Below are positions 44,255 through 57,950 of a stretch of DNA of 64,000 bases, piece by piece. This DNA comes from Dryococelus australis (taxonomy: Eukaryota > Arthropoda > Insecta > Phasmatodea > Phasmatidae). Numbering within the stretch: position 1 is the stretch's first letter; each line of letters begins with the position of its first letter. The DNA lies in contig CM057009.1 of the NCBI GenBank assembly GCA_029891345.1, positions 91,497,416-91,561,415 on the forward strand, read 5' to 3'. The notes under the pieces are model-generated. The model was not told where the DNA came from. It worked only from the letters and a program-made list of their open reading frames with translations, and made no database searches. Both the position numbers and the translations under genes were made by a program.

Positions 44255-45670
44255 AATGGTGATGAACTTAATATGACTACAAAACTGACTGACTGAAATA
44301 GCAGCAACTGATCTAACATACTATTAGCTTTAGGTAACTTTTTTTATAGCACTGAAGAGTGAATAAGGCCAAATGTCTAATAATCTTTCACACATGAAGC
44401 TACATGCAAGCTCTAAAGTCCTCTTTGTTTTGTCTGTGTAATTTGCAACAAATGAATGCATGTACAGATAAGTGATGCTTACTAGGTTTACGGCCTACTA
44501 TGTGGAGATTTTGGGAGGTAATAATTTAGGTAAACAGAGTATATTTATTCGTATCAAATAAACAGTTGCAAAACATACAGTAAAAGCTCAATATAATGTG
44601 GCTGTTGGGGGACATAACTCAGACCCGCGCTATAGCTTTCTGCGCTATTCTGGGAGTGACCAAGTACAGTAGCAAAAAAAGTCAGTTTTCTAATGTGGCG
44701 TGGCACCTATCTGTCAAACACAGAGCAAGTGGTGTTATTTACCACTGTAACTCATCAAACGTTTAGCCTCTTGCTATCAGAACTTTATTTTTTTTATCTG
44801 CATCACTGGATTTGACAGCACCCAAGGGAGAGAAGCAGAATAAAAACACGCTGTGATGAAGGGTCACATGCATTCCAGCAAGAATAACTAAAAAATACCA
44901 CATTTTCCAGGCAAAGGATGTACTTATTCCACCAAGGGCGGTGTTCGCTATGAGTTGTTTGTCACAGGGGTTGAAGAAGGGGGTTCACCCCCCCTGCCTC
45001 CTGGAGGGCCTGTTGGAAGGAAGTGAGAATGAGAAAAGAATGCTTACGTCCAAAGGTCGAATGCACACTTGCACTGCAGATGGGATCTATCAGTGCCTCA
45101 TGTGTTACGAAACATGTCGCTTGCTTGTCTGATTTACATTTTACAAAATAAAACTAAAACAAAAAAAAGCTGATTATTTGTGGCACGCAAAGAAAGACTG
45201 CTTTTCTGCATTAAACCTGGTCCACAATAGCTCGTTCGCTCAGAATATTTTTTTTGAAAATAGGAACACATACCACATAGCCAGTATATATACATTATAA
45301 TCAAAGTGTCTACATCATAATTATAATGATTACGTTTAGCTATACCCCATAGGAGATTAATTATAGGCCTGTAAATGACTTCGAAGCATGAATTTTGAGG
45401 CGTGCCCTTGCCTTCTTAATCTTTCTCTCAACATCACTCCTACAGGTGTAAGGCATCAGGCTCTATTCCTAAGATCAGGTCTGCAGAAGGAATGGCAGTC
45501 GACATGTCAAGAGTTCAAGTGTAGGTGCCAATTATTTCCGCCAACACCGCATCTCACTCTTGACTTCCCCACCAGAGGTGAGGAAGACTCGAGCTGCAAA
45601 GCGTCGGTTGCAGGACATGCACAGTGTTGTCCCAATGGGGTTGGTCTCCTTTGCACCGGAGTGTAAACCC
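44255..45670. other. Unassigned interval
   Basis: No convincing gene. A 63-codon plus frame at 44941-45132 and a 92-codon frame at 45388-45666 show no known domain; the latter overlaps GC-rich repeat-like DNA. Confidence 0.5.
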
Positions 45671-45679
45671 TCTTGGTCC

Positions 45680-46003
45680 CACAAAGTGAATGGTGAGAGT
45701 AGTCCACCCCAGCCAGCAAGCTGATCCCACCAGGAGCGTACCTAGTGTCGTGGCTCTACCGTTCCTCCCACCTGGGTGCAAGGAACGGGTGGCCTTCCAA
45801 TAGTGGTGAGGTGAGTGTCCAGGGGTCACTGGTTTCCCCAGGCTCGAAGAAGTTCTTCTCCTTGGCACCACAAAGAGAGTGGTGAGGTGTGGGGCAACTT
45901 CAAGCTGGCAAGCCAACTTCCAGGGGACGGTATCCTAGTGTTGTGGCGCTACCATTCACTGCAGAGGATAGAGAGTGGGTGACCTTCCAAGGATTTTCTG
46001 GTG
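45680..46003 (-). repeat. Imperfect ~190-bp tandem duplication next to an LTR-like region
   Basis: Two units share CACAAAG(A/T)GA(G/A)(T/-)GGTGAG..., CCTAGTGT(C/T)GTGGC(T/G)CTACC and GGTG(G/A)CCTTCCAA in the same order, at about 45690-45800 and 45870-45990. Read on the minus strand they directly follow the LTR-like end at 46004, so they would be a repeated leader. Confidence 0.75.
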
Positions 46004-46740
46004 TGTTGCAAATGTAGGTTTGGAAACAGTAAACCCGGTCTCCTGCTGGCTCCGTCCGCTCCGATGATAAGAGGAAGGAGGTCGGAGTGATACTCAAGAG
46101 ATCGGGTAAGATCAGTGTTTATTTACCAAGAAGGAAATAAACAAAGATGGTGAAAGTACTACCTCCTAATCGACACGGCCTTGGAATATGGTAAACACCC
46201 TATCGTTAACACGGGAAGGTGCCCTGTGCAAGGCTATGGGAGGAGGCAGTAGCTGGTGCGTTTAGCATAATAATTTCTTTTGGCGAGCTCTACTCTCTGT
46301 TTGTCTGTAAGTAACTGAACGTGCCTCAGTGTGCTGCTGGTGATGCTGCTGGTTCTTCCTTCGGTGAAGGTTGGAGAGGAGCTTTGATGCCACAAGGAAG
46401 CAGTGAAGTATATTGGAGAGGTGTGGGCCTCGGCACCAATTGCTTGAGCGGTGAGAGCCCAGGAGAGGAGTCAGAAGACTTGATTGAGAACTGAAGCAGA
46501 GATGACGATCCGGAGGTCGGGGCATATCTCCTTTTATACTCCTCAGCCATCCCTTCCTTCATTGGCATAGGATGTCTGGAGAGGGATTTAGCAGGTGCAA
46601 ACCCAGTGCCTAGATCCTTAGTGTGAGCAGCGTATAAAGAGTGGAGGGATCTAGGCATCTTACTTGTGGCTGCATCCCGCGGCACACTGCTGTACTCGCT
46701 ACGGGCCTCTTGCGTAGTCCCGGTGGCTCATTGCGCGAAA
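46004..46740 (-). repeat. LTR-like promoter and poly(A) region
   Basis: On the minus strand: a TATA box at 46538-46530, then about 410 bp to an AATAAA at 46123-46118, then about 115 bp to a CA terminus (TTTGCAACA) at 46004. This U3-R-U5 order fits a retroelement LTR. No second copy or clean PBS was found, so the call is tentative. Open frames within it (46685-46262) are serine/proline-rich and unassigned. Confidence 0.4.
46530..46538 (-). promoter_or_regulatory. TATA box (TATAAAAGG)
   Basis: Canonical pol II TATA box on the minus strand (GAGTATAAAAGGAG), about 410 bp upstream of an AATAAA signal. Confidence 0.55.
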
Positions 46741-46811
46741 ATTAATTATATTATTGGGACGTCTGTAATTTCCTGGTAGATACAACAATCTTGTAGGCGG
46801 TGGTGGCGCTA

Positions 46812-46876
46812 ACTCAACTCTGTAGACACTCAACTCTGTAGACACTCAACTCTGTAGACACTCAACTCTGTAGACA
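46812..46876. repeat. 18-bp tandem repeat, nearly four units
   Basis: ACTCAACTCTGTAGACAC is repeated without visible change, implying recent slippage. Confidence 0.92.
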
Positions 46877-46962
46877 ACTGCCAGGGATGTAATTGCACTG
46901 ATGAATAGTAGTCGTTTATTAATATTTATGAAAGACATCATGCATCAATGTGTACTTATATG

Positions 46963-47041
<79 letters not shown>

Positions 47042-47095
47042 GTGTGTGTGTGCGTGTGTGTGCGTGTGTGTGCATGCATGTGTGTTTGTGTATAT
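46963..47095. repeat. (TA)n-(TG)n compound microsatellite
   Basis: About 75 bp of TA followed by about 50 bp of TG/TGCG repeats. Frames through it translate only repeats. Confidence 0.95.
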
Positions 47096-47459
47096 ATTTG
47101 GATATAAAATTACTTTTACACAAAAATACATACTCTATTACATAACCAAATTTAGAAAATGCTGGCCAAAACTGAATTCAGAATACATGAAGTACAACCG
47201 CACCCCTGAACTACGTTAGCACTGAGATCTGCTTCACAACCAAAAACTATGTGCCCAGTTTATATTAAAAAGCTCAAATCCTCAACCTATCAGATTACTC
47301 ATGTCAACCTGAACCTTCTTAACTATATCTTTAAACAACATCAACTGCCATGTAATGTTACAAAGCCTCTAAGCACTGGTGAAAAATACTCATAGTACAT
47401 TTTGGTGAAGGTTATTTGCAATGAAACAAATTCAGGTGTCAGTTGGCGAGCGAGCAGGT

Positions 47460-50400
47460 GAGTAGCGCGAGAGCAGGTGAAGTAGGAGAATGATGACCCA
47501 GGAGATATCTCATACCTTAATCGCAAATTGAATAAAAAAAAGTTGACGCACTAGGAGAGGGGAGGATAAGGGGAGGAACAGGTAGGAGAAAGGAAGGTTG
47601 GACGAGCCTCCACAGAGAAAGTATGTGAGTGCTGCAGGCAGGTGGCAATTAACAGTACTATGGCAGCGGACATTTCAAAGGGCATCGCAACCTCCCACCC
47701 AAAACCTTGCACACATTTACCACAACGTAAAGTCAAAGCGTTGTCCAACTCTGGCCACCCTATAATTAAACATTATGAAACCACAGTATAGTGTACATAT
47801 TCGCTGAACAAAACATTCACAATAGAGAGAAGAGAAGAATGAAGGCAGAAGAAAGTATAGGTTCCAAATACAATTACAGTATTCCAGATGACATATAACG
47901 ATGACACACAAACAATATCAAATCTTCATCTCTTGCAGACACAGTTCTGATGGAGCAATCCCATTCCCGGTGATGACACAATTTGGTGGGCAGCCGGGTC
48001 GAAACCAAGTGCCAAATAAGGTTTCTTATCGAGTGCGAGCAAATGAGGAGGGGGGGAGAATAGCACTGTAGACGACCAGGAAACGCCGCTTCAAACAGGT
48101 GTTGCACTCCGCAGACACCAACTAGCCTCCTTAGATTTCCTGGGTTGGCTCTGGTGGAAGAGAGGTAAAACACAACATCGGGGAATGGTTAAATTGGAGA
48201 AATAAAAAAAATCAAAAGAAAGTGAGACAAAGGATAAGGTAAAGAATGTGCACTCTTTTACAAAGTACAAATACAAACAAACAGGGCAGACAACAGTGCA
48301 TCTAGGTTTTAACTACATAAGGTTTTAGATGGGCAACATGAGACTTGCGAAAGGTGCGGGCATATGACAATGAAACTAATTGTATGGTTTTAGGTCCCAA
48401 AATTTGTGAATGTGACATGGATCCACAAGTTTTGGGATGAACTTATTACTTATATCATTTGAAAGATTAGCTAGTGAAAAGTTCTTGCACAAGACAGTGT
48501 CTCCCACCTTAACGTTCACGGGAGTCCTAGACTGATCCAAACAAGAGTTTACAAGCAGCATGGCCACGCCCAAACTATGGTGGACTACTCCAAACAGCTT
48601 ATTATGGTCAGTGTCAGTGAGTGTTGAAGGAAAAAGAGGAAGACTCAGGAGATTAAGAAGAAGATGGCAGAGAGGGCAACAAAGGAAATCCAAGAATGGA
48701 GGGACCACAGTTGATCCATGTAGGGAACTGTTGAAACCTACATTCACAAAATCAATGTCCTGGTCCCATATCATCTGGTCACGATTATAAAAAATTGTGA
48801 GACAGGCCTTTAAGTTGTTATTGAACCTTTCAACTTTGTTTCCCTTAGGGAAATAGGGACTGGAGGTGAAATGCTTCACGACCCACCTGAAATACATATC
48901 CTTAACAACTGTGAGGTTGAAGTACCTGGCATAGTCCATAAGGACCTCAACCGGAGCACTTAAAACATTCCATACTTGCTCACTAAGGGCCCTTACAATT
49001 GCAGTAACCTTCATGTTCCAAATGGGGGATAAGAATCACGAATTTAGTGAAGATTCCAAGATAAATAAAATGCAGATGTTTGCATTCTTGGACCGCGTAC
49101 CAGAGGACAGAGATGTCCAAATGGATGGTCTGGCAAGGAGCAGATGAAGTAGCAGAATGACGACCCAAGTGATAACTCATACCTCAATCGCCAATTGAAT
49201 TAAAAAAGATGATGCACTAGGAGAGGGGAAACTAAGGTGGGGAACAGGTAGGATAAATGGCCTTCACAACGCCCCAACCAAAACCTTGCATACATTTGCA
49301 CTGAAGAAAAGTCAAAGCACTGTCCACCTCTGGCCCCCGTACTATTAGACAATACTAAACCACAGAACAGTGTACATATTCGCTGAAGAAAACGTTCACA
49401 ATAGAGAGAAGGGAAAAATGAAGGCAGAAGAAAGGATGGGCTCCAAATACAAGTACACTACAGTATTGCAAATAACATATATGACACACAAACAATTTCA
49501 AATATTCATCTCGTGCAGACACAGTTCTGACGGACCAATCTCAGTCCCAGGGATGATACAATTTGGTGGGCAGCCAGGTCAAAACCAAGCGCCAAGTAGG
49601 GTTTCTTCTTGAGTGCAAAGAAATGACAAGAGGGAAGTAGCATAGCAGTGTACACGACCAGGAAACGCTGCTCCAAACAGGCATTGCATTCTGCAGACAC
49701 CAACAAGGCTCCTCAGCTTTCCTGGGTTGGCTCGGATGGAAGACAGGAAAAACACAACATCAGGAGAGGTTAAATTGGGGAAATAAAAACCAAAAGAAAG
49801 GGAGACAAAGGATAAGGTAAACAATGTGCACTCTTTTACAAAATACAAGTACAAATATATACAAATTGCCGACAACAGTGCATCTAGGTTCTAACCACAG
49901 AAGGTTTTAGATGGGCGACATGAGACTTGCAAAAGGTTGCGGCCAGATGACAATGAAACTAACTGTATGGTGATATGTCTCAAAAATTTGTTAATCTGTT
50001 TTGGACACCCCCAATTTTGGGGTGAACTTATTACTTATATCACTTGAAAGATTAGCTAGTGAAAAGTTCTTGCACAAGACCGTGTCTCCCACCTTAACGT
50101 TCACAGGAGTCCTAGACTGATCCAAATGAGAGTTTACAAGCAGCTTGGCCACACTCAAACTATGATGGACTTTTACATACAGCTTATCATGGTCAGTGTC
50201 TGTGAGTGTTGAAGGAAAGGGAAGAAGACTCCAGAGATTAAGAAAAGGATGCTAGAGAGGGCGACCAAGAAAATACAAGAATTGAGGGACCCAGCTGATC
50301 CATGTAGGGAACTGTTGTAATCTACATTCACAAAATCAATGTTCTGGTCTCATAACATATTGTCACGATTATAAAAAATTATGAGACAGGCCTTTAAGTT

Positions 50401-50720
50401 TTTATTGAACCTTTCAACTTTGTTTCTCCTTAGGGAAATAGGGGCTGGAGGTGAAATGCTTCATGGCCCACCTGAAACACATATCCTTAACAACTGTGGG
50501 GTTGAAGTACCTGGCATAGTCCGTAAGGACCTTAGCTGGAGCACAGAAAACTTCCATACTTGCTCACTAACCGCCCTTACAATGACAGTAGCCTTCATGT
50601 TCCGAATGGGGGATAAGAATTACGAATTTAGTGAAGGTTCCCTAGAGAATTAAAATGCAAATGTTTCCCTTCTTGGAGCGTACCAGAGGACCGAAGATGT
50701 CCAAATGGACGGTCTGCCAA
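47460..50720 (-). repeat. ~1.6-kb tandem duplication of element E integrase and 3' region
   Basis: Unit A (about 47460-49138) and unit B (about 49139-50720) are colinear along their length: GCACTAGGAGAGGGG at 47550 and 49210, CATATTCGCTGAA at 47797 and 49376, GTGCACTCTTTTACAAA at 48248 and 49826, TTAGCTAGTGAAAAGTTCTT at 48470 and 50052. The joints share a short GAGC(A)G sequence. Unit B lacks about 80 bp present in unit A near 47600-47680. Divergence is substantial, so the duplication is old. Confidence 0.9.
48376..49180 (-). pseudogene. Element E integrase core to C terminus, copy A
   Basis: Minus strand. It begins inside the core (CQTIHLDISVLW, with the first catalytic Asp; IFTKFVILIPHLEHEGY), then VEVLMDYARYFNLTVVKDMY with the second acidic position, HFTSSPYFPKGNKVERFNNN with the catalytic Glu, ACLTIFYNRDQMIWDQDIDF and NSSLHGSTVVPPFLDF. 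The C-terminal SH3-like tail follows (VNVKVGDTVLCKNFSLANL, PKLVDPCHIHKF). A frameshift near 49010 separates the first part from the 212-codon main frame. The zinc-binding N terminus is absent because the duplicated unit starts within the core. Confidence 0.82.
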
Positions 50721-51004
50721 GGAGCCTCTGGTATCTGAACCACAGCCTGTCCGACGTTTGCCTGGCGAGCCTGTTTGCATCGTTGACAGGTGTCACATGA
50801 ATGTACATATTCACTCACCTTTCTCTTGAGTGTGGGCCAGGCAAAACAATTTGAGATCTTCTGGAATTTCGTGCTTACCCCCTGGTGCCTTCCAAACAGG
50901 GAATTGTGAAAATAAGATAGCACCATGGTGCACAAAGACAAAGGAATCACTACTTTACAGGCTGTTCTTTCATGTAAATTGCAGGACATCTTTCTTGAAC
51001 ACAT
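50050..51004 (-). pseudogene. Element E integrase, copy B with zinc-binding N terminus
   Basis: Minus strand. The HHCC zinc domain reads YFHNSLFGRHQGVSTKFQ then CFAWPTLKRKVSEYVHSCDT and CQRCKQARQ. The core starts QIPEAPWQTVHLDIFGPLV (first catalytic Asp in its usual D-I-x-G-P context) and continues, broken, through 50640-50050 in parallel with copy A. Integrase would join the DNA copy to the host genome. Frames are broken by a stop after ICILIL and by many changes beyond. Its upstream neighbour in the element, RNase H, now lies at 52905-53207 beyond about 1.4 kb of unrelated DNA and a TA repeat. Confidence 0.82.
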
Positions 51005-53207
<2,203 letters not shown>

Positions 53208-53666
53208 ATGGTTGGAGGCTTGTTTGGAAAGATAAATTTGCCACTTTATTTACAGCAGTTACCCAGATGAAATTAATTTGTACGCTAGGTTATTATTTTA
53301 TTTTTCACTGCTGTTTTGAATTTTTTTTATCGCACATTCGAGATTAAAATAATAGTGTGTGCAGTAAAAACATGTTTGTTTATTGTGTTACGTAATAGTT
53401 TTTTCAGGAGTTCGTTAGCCATGTTAAAAAACATAATTGACATGCACACTCAACAAATATATGATGTGTGTTCATTTTAATGACATCTCAGTAATTTAAA
53501 ACCTATAATACCGTGTAATAATATAATTCTGGACATTTCCATCCAGCATCAATAATCACCTACCCGTGAGCAACATTATGGATCATAAAAATGATTGCTC
53601 ACATCTCATGCTACCATCTAGCCTACATAACCACTGTTTCAGACCTCGTATAGCAAACACATTAAC

Positions 53667-54697
53667 TAGGCTTGTGCAAATATGTGAATTTTCGAATACT
53701 GTTTCGAATAATGGAAGAAAATATTACTCTAGTGCCAGTGAGCTGTGCTCATTTTTATCATGTTTATTCGAGTACCTTGTTGGTGTTGTAAAAAATGTTA
53801 TCGTTAGTGTACCATTTTATTAGTTTTCTTGAGTGAAATGAAATATTATAGGCACGTATTTTACCACAATGGCTTGTTCTGTCATTTTCCAACTGCAGTG
53901 CTGTTCGCCATAAAGCTATATACGCAAAGTATTTATGTTTCGAAGGTTCTAAGTTTGTTGGTTTTAGGATATGGACAAAGTGTGAATTTTACTGAATGAT
54001 TATTCAAATAAATTATTTCATATCAGTGATGGACAAACATTATTGTAGTGAAGTGTTAGTGCAAGGATTTCCATATAAAAACATGTGTTCAAGAGGTTGT
54101 GAATTACAAACAGTAAGTTAGCGTGTTTTGTAAATAATGTATTTTGATACAGTTACTATAATGTTTGAAATGCATGTGCTTTAAAAAGGCAGCACTTTCA
54201 ACTCTTTTGTCTTGTAAAAATAATATTTGTTTACAACGCATGTGTTGTACGGTCAACGAGTGTAAAGTTAACTTTGGCAAAAGTGTGATTTTTGCTGGAT
54301 CATTGTGCAAATCAAAATGACACTTGTAAGAACTTCAAAACAATGCCGTCCAATGAAAGACGTTAAATAAAGGTAGCCCCAGTAACAGAAATAGAACATG
54401 TTGGAATGTCAAACTAGCTTTGATGCCCTACATTGATTACTGGATGGAGGTTAGCTAACTCCATTTTTCAGTGCCATAGTTTGTTGTCAAATTTAAATAG
54501 TTTGTTTATTTTTATATCTTGTGGACCTTACTGTTGAAATGTTAACTATAAATTGTACAGTTTTGTAATGGCAATTTTAATTTATATATTTTTGGGCCTA
54601 TTGTGGATCTAATTATTTAAATTTAATATTCGTATTCGGGAATATTTTGGTAGTCATATTTGATTTGAAATAAAAACATGATATTTGCAGAGGCCTA
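53667..54697. mobile_element. Non-autonomous hAT element (1,031 bp)
   Basis: The left end TAGGCTTGTGCAAATATGTG and the complement of the right end, TAGGCCTCTGCAAATATCAT, match in 15 of the first 17 bases. Flanks ACATTAAC (53659-53666) and ACCATAAC (54698-54705) agree in 6 of 8, fitting an old 8-bp duplication. Next to the left end is TTCGAATACTGTTTCGAATA and near the right end ATTCGTATTCGGGAATA, typical subterminal hAT motifs. No transposase is encoded. The termini differ from those of the hAT at 10013-13189. Confidence 0.78.
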
Positions 54698-54721
54698 ACC
54701 ATAACGTAGCTAGTTTTGGTA

Positions 54722-55535
54722 TGGTTTTGTTGATAGTTTTTGTAATAGAAATGATTCAGTGACCCTGTTTTGCGTACTGAAATTTATGTTATGATTCCTT
54801 AGTTACCTACCCTTTTGTCAAAATTAAAGCTAAAATGTTACCAAAATATTTGTTGGGTATAAATATTGGTTCGCTTCAGTGTATTGTATGTTCATCATAA
54901 TAATTTTTAATAATGTAAGTTTTTGTGATGATTTCTCATCTGTGATTGTTGTATTTGTAAATGAAATGCTGTTTTCTTGTTGGATCTTGAATGAGCGACG
55001 TTTTTACATAAAAATGTTTGGTGGTTTTCTTGATAAAAACCTGAAACTGCAATAGTATTGGAAATTAAAATACTGAGAATTTGGTCAAAGTTAGTATTGA
55101 TCGGGAAAGTACTTGCTCCCATCTCACTTTACCATCAAATACCGTATTTGCTACTGTCCAGTCAACATAACATCTTAAAGTACTCATTCAGGAAATACGT
55201 TCAATCATAACCTAACTGTTTTGGGTGTGTTCTGTTGGTGTTTATGTAATAGAATTGATACAGTGGCCCAGTTTTGTGTACTAAATTTTTTTTTTTTTTT
55301 TTTTTTAAAGTGTCGAAGCTAAAATGTTAACAAAATATTTGTTAGGTATAAAAATTGGCTTGCTTCAGTGTAATGAATATTTCACCATAATAATGATTGT
55401 CAGTTTTCATGATGATGAGTATTAATTGTCAATTGACTTTTTTTTGAAAATGAAAGGCTGGTTTTTTTTGCTGAATCTGAATGTGTTACGTTTTTAGGTA
55501 AAACGTTCTGTTGTTTTCTGGTTATACAGCAGTCC
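54722..55535. repeat. Diverged ~500-bp tandem repeat
   Basis: About 54722-55050 and 55224-55535 share GCTAAAATGTTA(C/A)CAAAATATTTGTT, GGTATAAA(T/A)ATTGG(T/C)T(C/T)GCTTCAGTGTA and AATGA(A/-)A(T/G)GCTG in order. The second copy carries a poly-T run at 55289-55306. Confidence 0.85.
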
Positions 55536-55958
55536 CTAAAGGATATTACAAATAAGAAACATTCTAAATTATTTTATGCTCATACTTATACACCGTAAGG
55601 TACTTCATATACAAATTATTAAAAATCGTCCTAGTAACCAAAACCCATTGTACACAACAAAGAAAAGACGTTGTGTTTTTAAATCAAAGTATAGGATTTT
55701 AATTTTTCCATTTGTCCCATGTAATAATCTAAAGTATATTTCTGTTTCCATCAAATATTTTAAGGAAACATAATTTGTAATAAAAATATTATGTGAATTA
55801 CCTAGTCCTATTATAAAAATTCAGTGCTTAAATTACAACAAAGCAGACTTGATGAAGTACTACTTATATGCGTAAATAGGAAATGCTTCTTTTGACTATG
55901 AATACTTGAGAAATAAGTAAAAATTATTTCATTTCTGTGAATACATGAAAAGCAATAC

Positions 55959-55990
55959 TTCATGAAGCAGTCTGTGCTTCATGAAGCATT
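55959..55990. repeat. Palindromic direct repeat CTTCATGAAGCA
   Basis: CTTCATGAAGCA occurs twice seven bases apart; each contains the palindrome CTTCATGAAG, so several hairpins are possible. Confidence 0.75.
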
Positions 55991-56107
55991 ACTTACTGCT
56001 GTCAAAATAAGCAATTCTTGTATCTGGTTGGTACTATGAATTGAAAATTATACTTAAGCATGAGTATAATTAATTCTTGTTTCAATTATTGTTCATATGC
56101 TCACTAT

Positions 56108-57338
56108 GAATTCCACCATCTGACTGGCAAAGGCAACGGGTGCTAACCCACGATCAGTCCGCTGACTCAGCACCTCACCCAAAGCCAGGGAAGAAGCATC
56201 AACCTGGACAATGAACCTGTTGGTGAAGTCTGGCAAATGAAATGCTGGAGGAGACAACAATACTTTCTTTAATGTGACAAAACCAGCTTCCTGCTCTGCG
56301 TCCCAGTTAAAATTTTCATCCTTTTTCATCAATTTATTTAAGGGGGCAGCAATTTCAGAATAGTGATCTATAAATCTGAAGTAGTGCCCTATGATCCCGA
56401 GAAATTTCTGTACTCCTTTGAGATTCTTAGGACGTGGGAAACCCAAAATGGGAGCCACATAATGGGGATCTATGGCTACCCTGCCTTCACAGAGTAGATA
56501 CCCAAGAAATATGGCCTTGTTGGACCCAAGCGTGACCTTGTCAGGATTCACGGTGACCCCAACTTCTCTCATTTGAGTAAAAATCTGCTCTAGATGTTCC
56601 AAGTGAGATTCAAAATCATCACTATATATGATAATATTGTCGGTGTAGTGGAATATAAATTTGTACTTAAACTCCAACACATGGTAAAGCACATGGGAAA
56701 GGGCTTGGCTCCCGAAGTTAGAATCCATCAGTATTCTATTCTGGTAAATTCAAATTGGCTCCAGGGAGTACTGAAGGCTGTGTACTTTCTACAGGTGAGG
56801 TCAAGTAGACATTGGTGGAAGCTGTTATTGAGGTTGAGTACAGAGAATATCCTATTCTTACCCAGGTGTTGAAGGGCACAATCAATAGTCGGGAGGGGAA
56901 ATGGGCCTTTGTGTATTTTCTTATTCCCCAACTAGTGGTTGACTATCAGATGATACTTATCGCTGTCTTCTTTCCTCACGAAGAAGTCTGAGGAACAGTA
57001 ATCAGATTTTGATGGAACAATTACATCGGCATCAAGCAATTTATCAATAATTTTGCGAAAGGCTTGAAGCTTCTGGGGGCGGGGGGGAGGCACTTAAAGT
57101 GACGGTCCCGTACCGGAATATTGTCTGTGAGGGCAAACTTATATGAGAGGACGCCACACTTCGCTGTCAGCGGCGTGATCACATCACCAAATTCCAATCT
57201 TAGCTGTTCAAGCCTATGCCTATAATTTGCCTCATCTAATTCATTATCACTCAAAGATGATAATATAGCAGGAGCATCCTCAACATGCTGATTCACATGA
57301 ATATCCAAATAAGAGATGCAGGGAGTCCAGATTAACAA
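56108..57338 (-). pseudogene. pol: Element E reverse transcriptase and start of RNase H (broken)
   Basis: Minus strand. 57338-57021 covers the region before RT and its first part (EQLRLEFGDVITPLTAKCGV, YKFALTDNIPVRDRHFKCLP). 56931-56728: GPFPLPTIDCALQHLGKNRI and FSVLNLNNSFHQ, where the first catalytic Asp (usually D-L-x-x-[GA]-[YF]-x-Q) is Asn. 56728 leftwards: the YxDD box reads YTDN (FHYTDNIIIYSDDF), then HLEHLEQIFTQM, KAIFLGYLLCEG, FPRPKNLKGVQKFLGIIGHY, and the RNase H start FIVQVDASSLALGEVLSQ. The polymerase active site is thus lost at two positions. This is an RT lineage distinct from those of B and F. Confidence 0.88.
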
Positions 57339-57522
57339 CAGCCATAGTGTTTCCCAAAAACTCCAAGCCTAATATCATATCTTGGGTGAGGCAAGGATTA
57401 ACCAAAACTTGAATGCCATGAGAAACTTATATTTTGAAGGGAAAAATGACAATGACGTCTGATTTAAAAATATTGCCATTGGCAACACAAAGGCACATCT
57501 CTGAGTTGACACCAACACATCC

Positions 57523-57714
57523 TTAAGAAATTATTTTGAGGTCCAGGAGACGTTGGAGAAAGCTGTCACTCATAATACAATGAGTCACTCCAGTATCTAC
57601 CAAAGCGAGGAAGTTACATCCTCTGCACGTGACTGTAACTGTACACTGGTATATTTGGCACTGGAAAACTCTAAACATGTGAAATGACTCTGCAATTATG
57701 TTGCATTCAATCAA
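57523..57714 (-). pseudogene. Element E protease fragment
   Basis: Minus strand. FLALVDTGVTHCIMSDSFLQ carries the retropepsin active site D-T-G, preceded by a short beta-strand-like stretch (QCTVTVTCRGC). The aspartic protease would cut Gag-Pol. It stops at 57523; about 185 broken bases link it to the RT. No gag lies beyond it to the right, so the element is truncated there or gag was deleted. Confidence 0.78.
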
Positions 57715-57869
57715 AAGGAGTTTAATTCAATCACAGATACAAACTTGTTTAATTTTATCATCACTCTCTGTTGGGCACACTAGCCTTAACAAGTATCGCC
57801 ACAATTGTGGGCGTGTTAACCCAGGTCAGTTTCAACTACAGATGTGTTAACCTAGGTCAGTTTCTATTC

Positions 57870-57950
57870 AAAACACGTGAGCGCTGCGGGCAGGGGGTGA
57901 TTAATGGTACTACGGCAGCAGACATTTGGAAAGGCTGTCACAATGTATTG
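57870..57950 (-). repeat. Fragment similar to the 3' region of element E
   Basis: GTGAGCGCTGCGGGCAGG and the following TTAATGGTACTACGGCAGC match 47625-47690 (GTGAGTGCTGCAGGCAGG, TTAACAGTACTATGGCAGC). If the repeat at 47.5-48.3 kb is the LTR, this would be a remnant of the other LTR in the expected place. Confidence 0.65.

Larger units (their letters stand above)
53208..56107. mobile_element. 2.9-kb insertion within element E RNase H
   Basis: The RNase H coding sequence breaks at 53207 and resumes at 56108. The six bases GAATTC stand on both sides (53202-53207 and 56108-56113) and may be a target-site duplication, although GAATTC is palindromic. The insert is AT-rich. It contains a non-autonomous hAT element and a tandem repeat, but its own ends show no clear inverted repeat, so its class is unknown. 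Confidence 0.55.

Noticed and set aside
46963..47219. Open frames rich in Tyr-Ile across the TA/TG microsatellite
   Set aside because: They are translations of simple repeats on both strands with no other coding signal; the same holds for 52475-52614.
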